Shown here one piece after another: positions 1 to 4,381 of a stretch of DNA of 5,572 bases; within the stretch, counting starts at the first letter, position 1; the number at the start of each line of letters is the position of its first letter. The notes under the pieces were generated by a model. It was not told the DNA's origin, did not search any database, and saw only the letters and a list, made by a program, of their open reading frames with translations. Origin of the DNA: Propionibacteriaceae bacterium (GTDB lineage Bacteria; Actinomycetota; Actinomycetes; Propionibacteriales; Propionibacteriaceae); NCBI GenBank assembly GCA_009781325.1, contig WQYJ01000146.1, forward strand, positions 1-5,572, written 5' to 3'. Position numbers and translations under genes: made by a program.

Positions 1-1
1 A

Positions 2-44
2 AGAGTCCTGCGAGTTCCCTGGCCGGCTCCGGATTCCAGACTCT
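2..44 (-). terminator. possible hairpin at the 3' end of the repeat-protein gene
   Basis: AGAGTC (2-7) is complementary to GACTCT (39-44), and the pairing continues inward with a bulge (CTG against CAG). A second small stem of CCGG/CTGG elements lies inside. On the minus strand this hairpin starts at the TAG stop of the coiled-coil gene, where a terminator would be expected. The U-tract that would confirm intrinsic termination would fall at or beyond the window edge: only two Ts are visible. It could equally be a chance inverted repeat in GC-rich DNA. Confidence 0.3.
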
Positions 45-792
45 ACGCCGCCACCGGTTCGAGGCTAGTTACTCGCCGATCGAGGTCATTAAGCCATTCA
101 GCATGCTGCGATTGAACGGCCAGGCCCACCACATCACCCTTTTTCAGGATCTGGTATTTCTTAGCCAGGCCGTTGATGGCATGTTTGGCGGCATCGAACT
201 TCTTGTCCAGCGTTTTAAGGCGCTCGGTCGTATCGTTGAAGCCTTCGGCAGTTTGTAAAGTGAGTGTCTCCAGGGACGTGTTCACCTGTTTGAACTGCTC
301 TGTCGTGTCATTGAAGCCTTCGGCCGTCTGCAAGGTGAGCGCCTCTAGGGATTTGTTGACCTGTTTGAACTGCTCTGTCGCGTCATTGAAGCCTTCGGCC
401 GTCTGCAAAGTGAGTGTTTCCAGGGATGCGTTGACCTGTTTGAACTGCTTGGTCACTTCGTTGAAGCCCTCTGCTGTTTGTGACGTAAGAGTTCCGACAG
501 CCGACTCGATCTTGGTTGCCGTGCGTTTCTCGGAAGCTTGAATGGCAGAATCGATCTTGGTGGCCGTACGTTTCTCGGAAGCTTGAATGGCAGAATCGAT
601 CTTGGTTGCCGTGCGTTTCTCGGAAGCTTGAATGGCAGAATCGATCTTGGTTGCCGTGCGTTTCTCGGAAGCTTGAATGGCAGAATCGATCTTGGCATCA
701 ACCTGTTGGACAATGCGTTTCTCGGACGCTTCGATCAGCGTTTGCATCTTCTGCTCCATCTTCTGGAGGAGGTCGTCATTGGATAAACTCAT
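43..792 (-). CDS. coiled-coil protein with two sets of tandem repeats
   Basis: I do not recognise a named family for this 249-residue protein, and no catalytic motif, signal peptide or membrane segment is visible. Residues 5-33 are a charged amphipathic helix. Residues 34-93 are four exact or near-exact copies of the 15-residue unit KIDSAIQASEKRTAT. Residues 98-197 are four copies of a 25-residue unit with the core LTLQTAEGFND and the end EQFKQVN. The C-terminal part (198-249) is unique and ends with a helix containing LNDLDRRVTSLE. The lack of proline in the repeats, the charge pattern and the regular A/I/L spacing predict a long, probably oligomeric, coiled-coil rod. A structural, scaffold or tail-fibre-like role is possible, but the sequence does not decide. 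The ATG at 790-792 is preceded by a good -10 box 9 nt upstream and no clear Shine-Dalgarno sequence. It is transcribed divergently from everything else here. The near-identical DNA repeats indicate recent copy-number change, so length probably varies between strains. Confidence 0.8.
   Translation of the reverse strand: MSLSNDDLLQKMEQKMQTLIEASEKRIVQQVDAKIDSAIQASEKRTATKIDSAIQASEKRTATKIDSAIQASEKRTATKIDSAIQASEKRTATKIESAVGTLTSQTAEGFNEVTKQFKQVNASLETLTLQTAEGFNDATEQFKQVNKSLEALTLQTAEGFNDTTEQFKQVNTSLETLTLQTAEGFNDTTERLKTLDKKFDAAKHAINGLAKKYQILKKGDVVGLAVQSQHAEWLNDLDRRVTSLEPVAA
202..501 (-). repeat. four 75-bp tandem repeats inside the coiled-coil gene
   Basis: Four in-frame 75-bp units occur with a constant period: the shared block GCCTTCGGC or its variant starts at 241, 316, 391 and 466. 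They encode residues 98-197. The two central units are the most alike. The outermost ones have diverged, as AVGTLTSQ at the N-terminal end and TERLKTLDK at the C-terminal end. That pattern is what expansion from the middle of an array gives. Confidence 0.9.
511..690 (-). repeat. four 45-bp tandem repeats inside the coiled-coil gene
   Basis: Four contiguous 45-bp units lie at 511-555, 556-600, 601-645 and 646-690. Three are identical. The second differs by two substitutions (TTGCC to TGGCC and GTGCG to GTACG). A degenerate fifth copy (about 691-735) retains GCGTTTCTCGGA. The units keep frame and encode KIDSAIQASEKRTAT. Such near-identity at the DNA level implies recent duplication by slippage or recombination. 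Confidence 0.95.
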
Positions 793-801
793 AACATCTC
801 A

Positions 802-831
802 AGTATAACAAATGCAACCCACATGGTGCAA
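802..831 (-). promoter_or_regulatory. leaderless-type promoter for the coiled-coil gene
   Basis: On the minus strand the -10 box TATACT (802-807, 5 of 6 to consensus) lies 18 bp downstream of a weak -35 candidate, TTGCAC (826-831). Only 9 nt separate the -10 box from the ATG at 792, so transcription should begin within a few bases of the start codon. This is the geometry of leaderless genes. A GAG lies in the 9-nt gap but is a poor ribosome-binding site. Confidence 0.55.
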
Positions 832-912
832 TAGCCACAAGCACAGCAGGCAGGAAACAGGGGTCTAGAGACAGAACGCCTTCGGCTTCAGACTCCAGCC
901 TCCCGCTTCCTC

Positions 913-932
913 GCCCCTGTTCGAACAAGGGC
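913..932. promoter_or_regulatory. 20-bp near-palindrome centred on TTCGAA, possible operator
   Basis: GCCCCTGTTCGAACAAGGGC is an inverted repeat with a single mismatch (917/928). Its perfect core is TGTTCGAACA. It lies between the divergent coiled-coil and HTH genes, a natural place for a dimeric regulator to bind. No particular regulator is indicated. Confidence 0.35.
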
Positions 933-1154
933 CGGTTGGGGTGCCCGGGTACACGAGACTCGAACCTGAGCGACCCCGATAACAAAGAACCCGCAGGCCA
1001 AACGGTCGCGGGTTCGAACGTCGAACTCTTGGGGCGCTTCCTCACACTCTCCTCGAACCTGAGAGTAGACCCTGAGCCCGTGGCCGAAGCCTGGTCCGCC
1101 GCCCTCCGGCAGCGTACGCAGAGCCAGAGAGCCGCCCAGCGCCAGAAGAGCGCG

Positions 1155-1463
1155 ATGAGACGCACCGAGCCTATAATAGTACAAATGTACGAACAAGGTC
1201 AAGGCATCCGCCCCATCGCCACCGCGCTGGGCATCAACCGCTCGGTGGTACGACGGGTGCTGAGCCAGCACGACGTGCCGCGACGTGGGCCGACCCTGCC
1301 CGACCACCGGACGCACGAGATCCGTCGCCTCTACGACTCCGGTCTGTCTATCGCTGCGCTGGCGGCCCGTCTGGGCGTCGGCAAGACCACCTTGCAGCGG
1401 TTCATGCACCGCAACGGCATCACGACTCGGGACAGGCATGGGCGGGTGCGAGCGATGGCATGA
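1155..1463 (+). CDS. small protein with two tandem helix-turn-helix domains
   Basis: From the ATG at 1155 the product is 102 residues. It carries two related helix-turn-helix units of the kind found in transposase and resolvase DNA-binding regions. The first is at about 5-41 (MYEQGQGIRPIATALGINRS) and the second at about 53-89 (LYDSGLSIAALAARLGV). Both share the pattern xxLYxxGxSIxxIAxxLGV followed by a basic recognition helix. There is no catalytic domain (no DDE or serine recombinase residues). It is therefore either a stand-alone DNA-binding regulator or the surviving N-terminal part of a transposase or recombinase. The start is uncertain. ATG 1155 keeps the first helix complete. ATG 1185 has a perfect TATAAT 7 nt upstream but would cut helix 1. 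The frame is open upstream as far as 795, with TTG 936 possible (175 residues). Codon use is GC-rich. The stop is TGA 1461-1463. Confidence 0.6.
   Translation: MRRTEPIIVQMYEQGQGIRPIATALGINRSVVRRVLSQHDVPRRGPTLPDHRTHEIRRLYDSGLSIAALAARLGVGKTTLQRFMHRNGITTRDRHGRVRAMA
1172..1187 (+). promoter_or_regulatory. consensus -10 box 7 nt before an in-frame ATG
   Basis: A perfect TATAAT (1172-1177) stands 7 nt before the ATG at 1185, which is in frame with the HTH gene. No convincing -35 lies 17 bp upstream. The spacing fits a leaderless transcript and would give a 92-residue product starting MYEQGQ. It also lies inside the reading frame if ATG 1155 is used, so it could be coincidence or an internal start. 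Confidence 0.4.
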
Positions 1464-1470
1464 TCACCGT

Positions 1471-1482
1471 TCAGCGCGCTGA
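1471..1482. repeat. 12-bp perfect palindrome after the HTH gene
   Basis: TCAGCGCGCTGA is a perfect 12-bp palindrome, starting 8 bp after the HTH stop codon. There is no T-tract, so it is not an intrinsic terminator. It may be a protein-binding site or chance. Confidence 0.3.
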
Positions 1483-1634
1483 CCTGCGAGGACGTTCACG
1501 CTGAGTGCTGGACAGGGGCGACGTGGTTCTTGCCGCCGCTAGGCCGCCAGTGACCCACCGGGCGTTCTGGGTGTGTCACTGTCCAGCGCGGAGTACGGTG
1601 GCCTGGTGGCTGGAGACGACCTGACGTCCCAGGT
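1482..1634. repeat. nested inverted repeats in the 1464-1642 intergenic region
   Basis: Three nested arms can be seen. The outer arm is ACCTG(cga)GGACGT (1482-1495) with ACGTCCCAGGT (1624-1634). The middle arm is GCTGGACAG (1507-1515) with CTGTCCAGC (1579-1587), nine perfect pairs. The inner arm is CAGTGACCCACC (1548-1559) with GGTGTGTCACTG (1570-1581), 12 positions with one mismatch and a 10-nt loop. Middle and inner arms overlap at 1579-1581, so they could be alternative folds. No T-tract follows. It could be a structured leader for the downstream membrane-protein gene, a small RNA or the remains of element ends. Confidence 0.45.
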
Positions 1635-1636
1635 GG
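1631..1636 (+). promoter_or_regulatory. ribosome-binding site of the membrane-protein gene
   Basis: AGGTGG lies 6 nt before the ATG at 1643 and supports that start over the internal Met34. Unlike the other genes here, no TANNNT box sits close to the start. This gene is therefore probably translated from a normal leader, which includes the inverted repeats just upstream. Confidence 0.5.
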
Positions 1637-1642
1637 GTTAAG

Positions 1643-2686
1643 ATGTCCGATTTGCTTGTCCGGTACCCCAGGGCTGAGTACTATCGGCCCGTGCTGCGCG
1701 TACCGGACGAGTCCCACCGTGACCCTGCCGACCGTACGGGCATGGTCATTATCGGAGTCACGATACTCACCGTTGTGGCAGATTTGGTTACCATTGGCGT
1801 GTTGCCGACCGTAAGAAGAAGCCCTTTGAACTGGATTCTTCTTGCCGTAGTTGTCTCCCAGGGGATCGTAGTAGCGAGTCAGATTAGGTCTCGTCGGGAA
1901 CTCTACGAGTCCCATCAGAAACTTCGCGAGTCCTACCAAGAACTCCAAGAGTCCCATCGGATAATTCATGAAAAATCCATAGTACTTGAGGAGAAGTCTC
2001 AAACATTCGAGCGAAAACTTCAGATACGCGAGCGGTCCCTGAGCAGGCTTGCCCCTATTGCCTGGGAGTATAAGCGTAAAGATCCCCTCTACTACACCAT
2101 TGAAAAATGGGACGAAGTGTTGACCATCAGCGAGGGCGGCGATACGCAGATAGAGTTATTCGTGAGCATCACAGCAGGTGACGAGCCTGTCGAACTAGTT
2201 CGGACAATCAGAAATCAGACCGTTGGTGTAGAGTTCCCGGATCAGGTCAGGGACAGAGTACGCGCACGAGTGCTGGCGGTCGATGAGGACGGCGAAGACG
2301 GTGCGAGATTCGACAGCACCGTGAACTGGGACGGTCCGTACCTTCGTCTATTCACTCACCTTGATCCGCCTCTGCCACCGCAACAGTCCCAACAGTTTAG
2401 GATCGTCATCACCTGGCCCGAGTACATGAAGGCATTTCTGGCCGGAAAGGCGGAAGTCGTCGAGTGGAAATTCTGGAACACGATCGTAGACTTCACGAGC
2501 AAGGTGGTGATCCTCCGAGAGTGCGGGGTCGCCAGCCGGATTCGCGTTTCACCTTTTGGCGGGGTGGGTCAACCGAAACAGCGTGTTTTACATAGTGGTG
2601 ACCGTACTCTGGAGATACACGGCACTTTCCCAAAGGTGGGCACCGATTTTGGCTATAAAATCGATCGCAGCGACATTGATTCGTGA
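1643..2686 (+). CDS. two-transmembrane, coiled-coil protein with a beta-rich C-terminal domain
   Basis: I do not recognise a named family for this 347-residue protein. Its parts are clear in order. A polar N-terminus (1-33) is followed by two hydrophobic helices, about 34-54 (VIIGVTILTVVADLVTIGVL) and 63-81 (WILLAVVVSQGIVVASQI), joined by a short loop with two arginines. Next is a heptad coiled coil at about 84-138, with L/I at regular seven-residue steps in ELYESHQ, KLRESYQ, ELQESHR. A domain of about 200 residues (148-347) follows with many predicted short strands, such as TQIELFVSI and QQFRIVITW. No catalytic motif is visible. The layout suggests a small membrane anchor holding a cytoplasmic beta-sandwich or barrel sensor. 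Two-helix plus beta-rich proteins are known among defence effectors (Cap15-like, S-2TMbeta), but homology is not shown. ATG 1643 has AGGTGG 6 nt upstream. M34 (1742) would begin at the first membrane helix and is less likely. The stop is followed at once by a strong Shine-Dalgarno sequence and then a terminator. Confidence 0.8.
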   Translation: MSDLLVRYPRAEYYRPVLRVPDESHRDPADRTGMVIIGVTILTVVADLVTIGVLPTVRRSPLNWILLAVVVSQGIVVASQIRSRRELYESHQKLRESYQELQESHRIIHEKSIVLEEKSQTFERKLQIRERSLSRLAPIAWEYKRKDPLYYTIEKWDEVLTISEGGDTQIELFVSITAGDEPVELVRTIRNQTVGVEFPDQVRDRVRARVLAVDEDGEDGARFDSTVNWDGPYLRLFTHLDPPLPPQQSQQFRIVITWPEYMKAFLAGKAEVVEWKFWNTIVDFTSKVVILRECGVASRIRVSPFGGVGQPKQRVLHSGDRTLEIHGTFPKVGTDFGYKIDRSDIDS

Positions 2687-2702
2687 GGAGGTGTGTGATA
2701 AG

Positions 2703-2738
2703 ATGGTGCTTACCATGGGTGTTGGCGGAGGAAACTAG
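2703..2738 (+). CDS. possible 11-residue mini-ORF with a strong Shine-Dalgarno sequence
   Basis: The sequence AGGAGGT (2686-2692) overlaps the stop codon of the membrane-protein gene. It is the best ribosome-binding site in the window. Ten bases later an ATG opens MVLTMGVGGGN and a stop (TAG 2736-2738). No longer gene uses this site before the terminator at 2790. It could be a real micropeptide translated by coupling, the start of a decayed gene, or a chance match. The same frame is open upstream from 2556 in the +1 frame of the membrane-protein gene. An extended product by frameshifting is possible, but nothing specific supports it. Confidence 0.25.
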   Translation: MVLTMGVGGGN

Positions 2739-2789
2739 ACCAGCGGCATTGAGCCCTCCCGCCCCGAGTAATTTCTGGGGCTGTATTAG

Positions 2790-2823
2790 GTGTTCGCGGA
2801 TCACGTGAGCACTGTTTTTCTTT
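2790..2823 (+). terminator. Rho-independent terminator after the membrane-protein gene
   Basis: GTGTTCGCG (2790-2798) pairs with CGTGAGCAC (2804-2812) over nine positions, including two G-U pairs, around the loop GATCA. After two bases comes TTTTTCTTT (2815-2823). This is a standard intrinsic terminator on the plus strand. It closes the unit that holds the membrane protein and the mini-ORF, and separates it from the gene at 2907. Confidence 0.8.
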
Positions 2824-2894
2824 GTCCTCTGAAGGCTCGGGCAGTGGGCTCCGCTTGCTCCAACTCTCCGTGGAGGCCGACCTGCACCGACGAC

Positions 2895-2909
2895 TACGCT
2901 TGAGAGATG
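2895..2909 (+). promoter_or_regulatory. leaderless-type -10 box before the 2907 gene
   Basis: TACGCT (2895-2900) fits TANNNT and lies 6 nt before the ATG at 2907. The intervening TGAGAG is too close to the ATG to act as a Shine-Dalgarno sequence. There is no good -35 17-18 bp upstream (TGGAGG). The gene follows a terminator and so needs its own promoter. Confidence 0.45.
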
Positions 2910-3830
2910 GACAGAGACGCTGCTCAGCAGGATGCACCCGGGCAGGCGGAGGATGACGCCGCACCGAAGCGCGACGACCCCGACGACGACGCAACCCTTA
3001 ACCCCGCCACCGCCGACGACGCGCTCGCCACCGACCCCACCACCAGCCCCCTGGCCGACCCCACCCGCAAACCCGTCCTTGAACGCCAGGTGCTCGATGA
3101 ACTCCTGGCCGCCCGCAAGACCCCAGAGGGCCTGACTCAAGGCCAGATGGCCCGCTCACCCACGCTGACGGCCCTGCTTGGCGACTCCGATCCGGTGGCC
3201 GCGCTCGACCACCTGCTACGCAGTGTCATGGAGTACACAGCCACCACCGACGATCCGCTGGCCGTGACGGCTGCGGCCTACTCGCTCGGCCTGGCTCGTG
3301 AACTGCACAGTCGGGCTGACACCCACCTGGCACGGCTGGAAGCCTTCGGCCAGCAGTTCGGCTTCGAGCAGCGCCAAGCCCGTCGCTACAGCGACAAGGG
3401 CGTGAAGGAACTAACCCGTCTGGTGACGACCACCTGGATGCGTCAGGCGCAGCCCGAACTGCATCTCATCGTGATCGGTCTGAGTCCAGAGTCCATCGCC
3501 TTGACCATCGACACCCAGGTGCGTGCTGCTACGCCGATGCGGACGCCACGGCTGGGGCTGTCGCGCGACGATGAACCGATGCAGCAGGCCGAGTTGGAGT
3601 TCGACACCAACTCAGAGGCCGGTCTGAACCCGTCGTACGTGTGCCAACGACTCACCCGACCGGCACGCTTCGACCTCGGCACTCACTCCACACGGTTTTT
3701 GCTGCGTTGGGCACCACTGTGGCCCAAGTTCACTGTGGCGGTGATGGAACAGGCTCGACTCGATGCTGATGTGGTTGTCGAAGCATTCGGGAATACGGTT
3801 GGGGTTGTGGTGAGTGAAAAAAATCAGTGA
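2907..3830 (+). CDS. putative HTH-containing protein with an acidic N-terminus
   Basis: This 307-residue soluble protein has no family name I can give. Residues 1-55 are low in complexity and rich in Asp, Ala, Pro and Thr, so probably disordered. Residues 56-135 are predicted helical. Residues about 140-173 (LARLEAFGQQFGFEQRQARR followed by YSDKGVKELTRLV) look like a sigma-70 region-4-type helix-turn-helix: R/L-rich first helix, G-F/V-S-like turn, RxARRYxDKG recognition helix. Similar central HTHs occur in actinobacterial regulator-like proteins of this length. Residues about 184-305 alternate short hydrophobic strands (LHLIVIGL, ESIALTI, ADVVVEAF) and may form a ligand-sensing or dimerisation domain. 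A DNA-binding regulator is the best guess. The codon use is strongly GC-rich, unlike the genes on either side. It stands alone between a terminator (2790-2823) and a 550-bp gap. The last codons run through an A7 tract (3817-3823) before TGA. Confidence 0.75.
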   Translation: MDRDAAQQDAPGQAEDDAAPKRDDPDDDATLNPATADDALATDPTTSPLADPTRKPVLERQVLDELLAARKTPEGLTQGQMARSPTLTALLGDSDPVAALDHLLRSVMEYTATTDDPLAVTAAAYSLGLARELHSRADTHLARLEAFGQQFGFEQRQARRYSDKGVKELTRLVTTTWMRQAQPELHLIVIGLSPESIALTIDTQVRAATPMRTPRLGLSRDDEPMQQAELEFDTNSEAGLNPSYVCQRLTRPARFDLGTHSTRFLLRWAPLWPKFTVAVMEQARLDADVVVEAFGNTVGVVVSEKNQ

Positions 3831-4159
3831 CGTAAATAATGCGCCGACGTGCTGGAGCCACATGCAACCCGTTCGGCCTAGTAGAAAGAGCCGTTTGGTT
3901 GGGAGAGTCAAGCGGATTCCCGCTGGAGAAGCCCAGGGTTGTGCGTAGAGGAAGCGCCAAGCAAGTGCCCAAGCCCGCAGGTCGCACATGGTGGCACAGC
4001 GTTGCGACACAGTGCCGGGTAGGATTCATCGACGAAGAAGTGCGTATTGTACAGCGTCAACCGTGAGTAGTCAAACTTAGCAATATACGCAACACCAGTG
4101 TTGTGAAAAATACCGGCAGATCAGGCACCATCTACAGAGGTGCGGTGTGAAAAAATCGC

Positions 4160-4168
4160 GGGGGGGGG
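4160..4168. repeat. G9 homopolymer tract
   Basis: Nine consecutive Gs follow AAAAAATCGC and precede TAAACTATTGACT. Tracts of this length are prone to slippage in replication and to miscounting in sequencing. This one sits 8 bp upstream of a -35-like TTGACT, where length changes could alter promoter activity. Confidence 0.9.
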
Positions 4169-4175
4169 TAAACTA

Positions 4176-4204
4176 TTGACTCACGGACGACGACCGTGTA
4201 GAAG
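4176..4204 (+). promoter_or_regulatory. possible sigma-70-type promoter upstream of the nuclease gene
   Basis: TTGACT (4176-4181, 5 of 6 to consensus) is followed after 17 bp by TAGAAG (4199-4204, 4 of 6). A GTG at 4211, in the open frame of the nuclease gene, lies 6 nt after this -10. The promoter could serve a transcript with a leader of about 170 nt to GTG 4382, or a leaderless start at GTG 4211. The weak -10 lowers confidence. Confidence 0.35.
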
Positions 4205-4242
4205 TAGAGTGTGAACTTGACGAGTAATCGACAGCAGAAGGA

Positions 4243-4289
4243 CGCGGGAATTTTTGCCTGCCGTCCGCGTGCTGCGATTCACTCCCGCG
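4243..4289. repeat. inverted repeat in the nuclease-gene leader
   Basis: CGCGGGA (4243-4249) and TCCCGCG (4283-4289) form seven perfect pairs around a 33-nt loop. No T-tract follows the second arm. It may be a leader structure or an operator. Confidence 0.3.
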
Positions 4290-4317
4290 CCAACGTGCGC
4301 TGCAATCGTAGGTGCCA

Positions 4318-4376
4318 TACACTTCGACACCATGCCCCCCCACGCGGCAATCATAAACCGTCCACGAATCCGTTAG
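4318..4376 (+). CDS. leaderless-type start with C7 tract: short out-of-frame ORF
   Basis: TACACT (4318-4323) fits the TANNNT box and lies 8 nt before the ATG at 4332. Seven Cs follow directly (4335-4341). As written, the ATG reads 14 codons (MPPHAAIINRPRIR) to TAG 4374-4376. One added C (or two removed) would place it in the frame of the nuclease gene, giving MPPPRGNHKPSTNPLERVQI and onward. It may be a phase-variable true start of that gene, a sequencing error, or chance. The coordinates include the -10 box. Confidence 0.3.
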
Positions 4377-4381
4377 AGAGA

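Larger units (their letters stand above)
793..1154. other. divergent upstream region with five TCGAAC motifs
   Basis: This 360-bp stretch between the divergent coiled-coil and HTH genes holds TCGAAC at 921, 960, 1014, 1021 and 1053. It also has a 20-bp near-palindrome (913-932) and a 12-bp direct repeat, CTCGAACCTGAG, at 959-970 and 1052-1063. The frame of the downstream HTH gene is open without a stop from 795 onwards. The HTH coding sequence could therefore begin further upstream, for example at TTG 936, and codon use looks coding-like from roughly 1075. No tRNA fold could be completed, despite T-loop-like GGTTCGA motifs on the minus strand. Confidence 0.5.
3831..4381. other. long intergenic region with homopolymer tracts and promoter-like elements
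   Basis: No convincing gene is visible in these 550 bp. It holds a hairpin CAACAC-CA-GTGTTG (4090-4103), a G9 tract (4160-4168), a TTGACT hexamer (4176-4181), an inverted repeat CGCGGGA/TCCCGCG (4243-4249/4283-4289) and a C7 tract (4335-4341). GTGAAAAAATC (4147-4157) resembles GTGAAAAAAATC at 3814-3825, within the end of the previous gene, and GTGAAAAATACC (4103-4114). A 75-codon ORF on the plus strand (3839-4066) and two ORFs on the minus strand have no recognisable product. The frame of the downstream nuclease gene is open from 4208, but its translation before 4382 is rich in Cys, Arg and His and does not look like protein. Confidence 0.5.

Noticed and set aside
511..690. CRISPR-like array
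   Set aside because: The 45-bp units are contiguous with no spacers and are in frame within a coding sequence.
173..794. Several ORFs of 82-122 codons on the plus strand and one of 86 codons on the minus strand over the repeat gene
   Set aside because: They are repeat-driven shadows. Tandem units whose length is a multiple of three keep all frames open, and only the 249-codon minus frame has a promoter and coiled-coil-like composition.
1012..1026. SOS (LexA) box of the actinobacterial type
   Set aside because: The half-sites are in the wrong order and spacing (GTTCGA-N3-TCGAAC rather than TCGAAC-N4-GTTCGA), and no SOS gene is adjacent.
925..1063. tRNA or tRNA cluster on the minus strand, from T-loop-like GGTTCGAG motifs
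   Set aside because: The T-stem has mismatches, the acceptor arms do not pair and there is no anticodon arm at the required distance.
888..1439. 183-codon minus-strand ORF opposite the HTH gene
   Set aside because: It has no recognisable domain, while the plus strand encodes two clear HTH units. It is the usual antisense shadow of GC-rich coding DNA.
1496..2002. 168-codon minus-strand ORF
   Set aside because: It covers the membrane helices and coiled coil of the 1643 gene on the other strand; its own product is low-complexity (repeated FLMGLVEF-like text) without a promoter.
2556..2738. 60-codon plus-strand ORF overlapping the end of the membrane-protein gene
   Set aside because: It has no ribosome-binding site at its start and lies in the +1 frame of a good gene. 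Only its last 11 codons, behind the strong Shine-Dalgarno sequence, are kept as a weak candidate.
2493..3140. 215-codon minus-strand ORF
   Set aside because: It runs across the end of one gene, a plus-strand terminator and the start of the next; its Gly/Val-rich start mirrors the acidic low-complexity N-terminus of the 2907 gene.
3612..4066. Two minus-strand ORFs (132 and 99 codons) and a 75-codon plus-strand ORF (3839-4066)
   Set aside because: There is no recognisable domain, promoter or ribosome-binding site. The minus-strand ones overlap the end of the 2907 gene, and composition is not protein-like.
4090..4110. Hairpin CAACAC-CA-GTGTTG followed by GTGAAAAA as a terminator
   Set aside because: The 2-nt loop is too small and the following tract is A, not T; on the opposite strand the T-tract precedes the hairpin, so it is not an intrinsic terminator either way.
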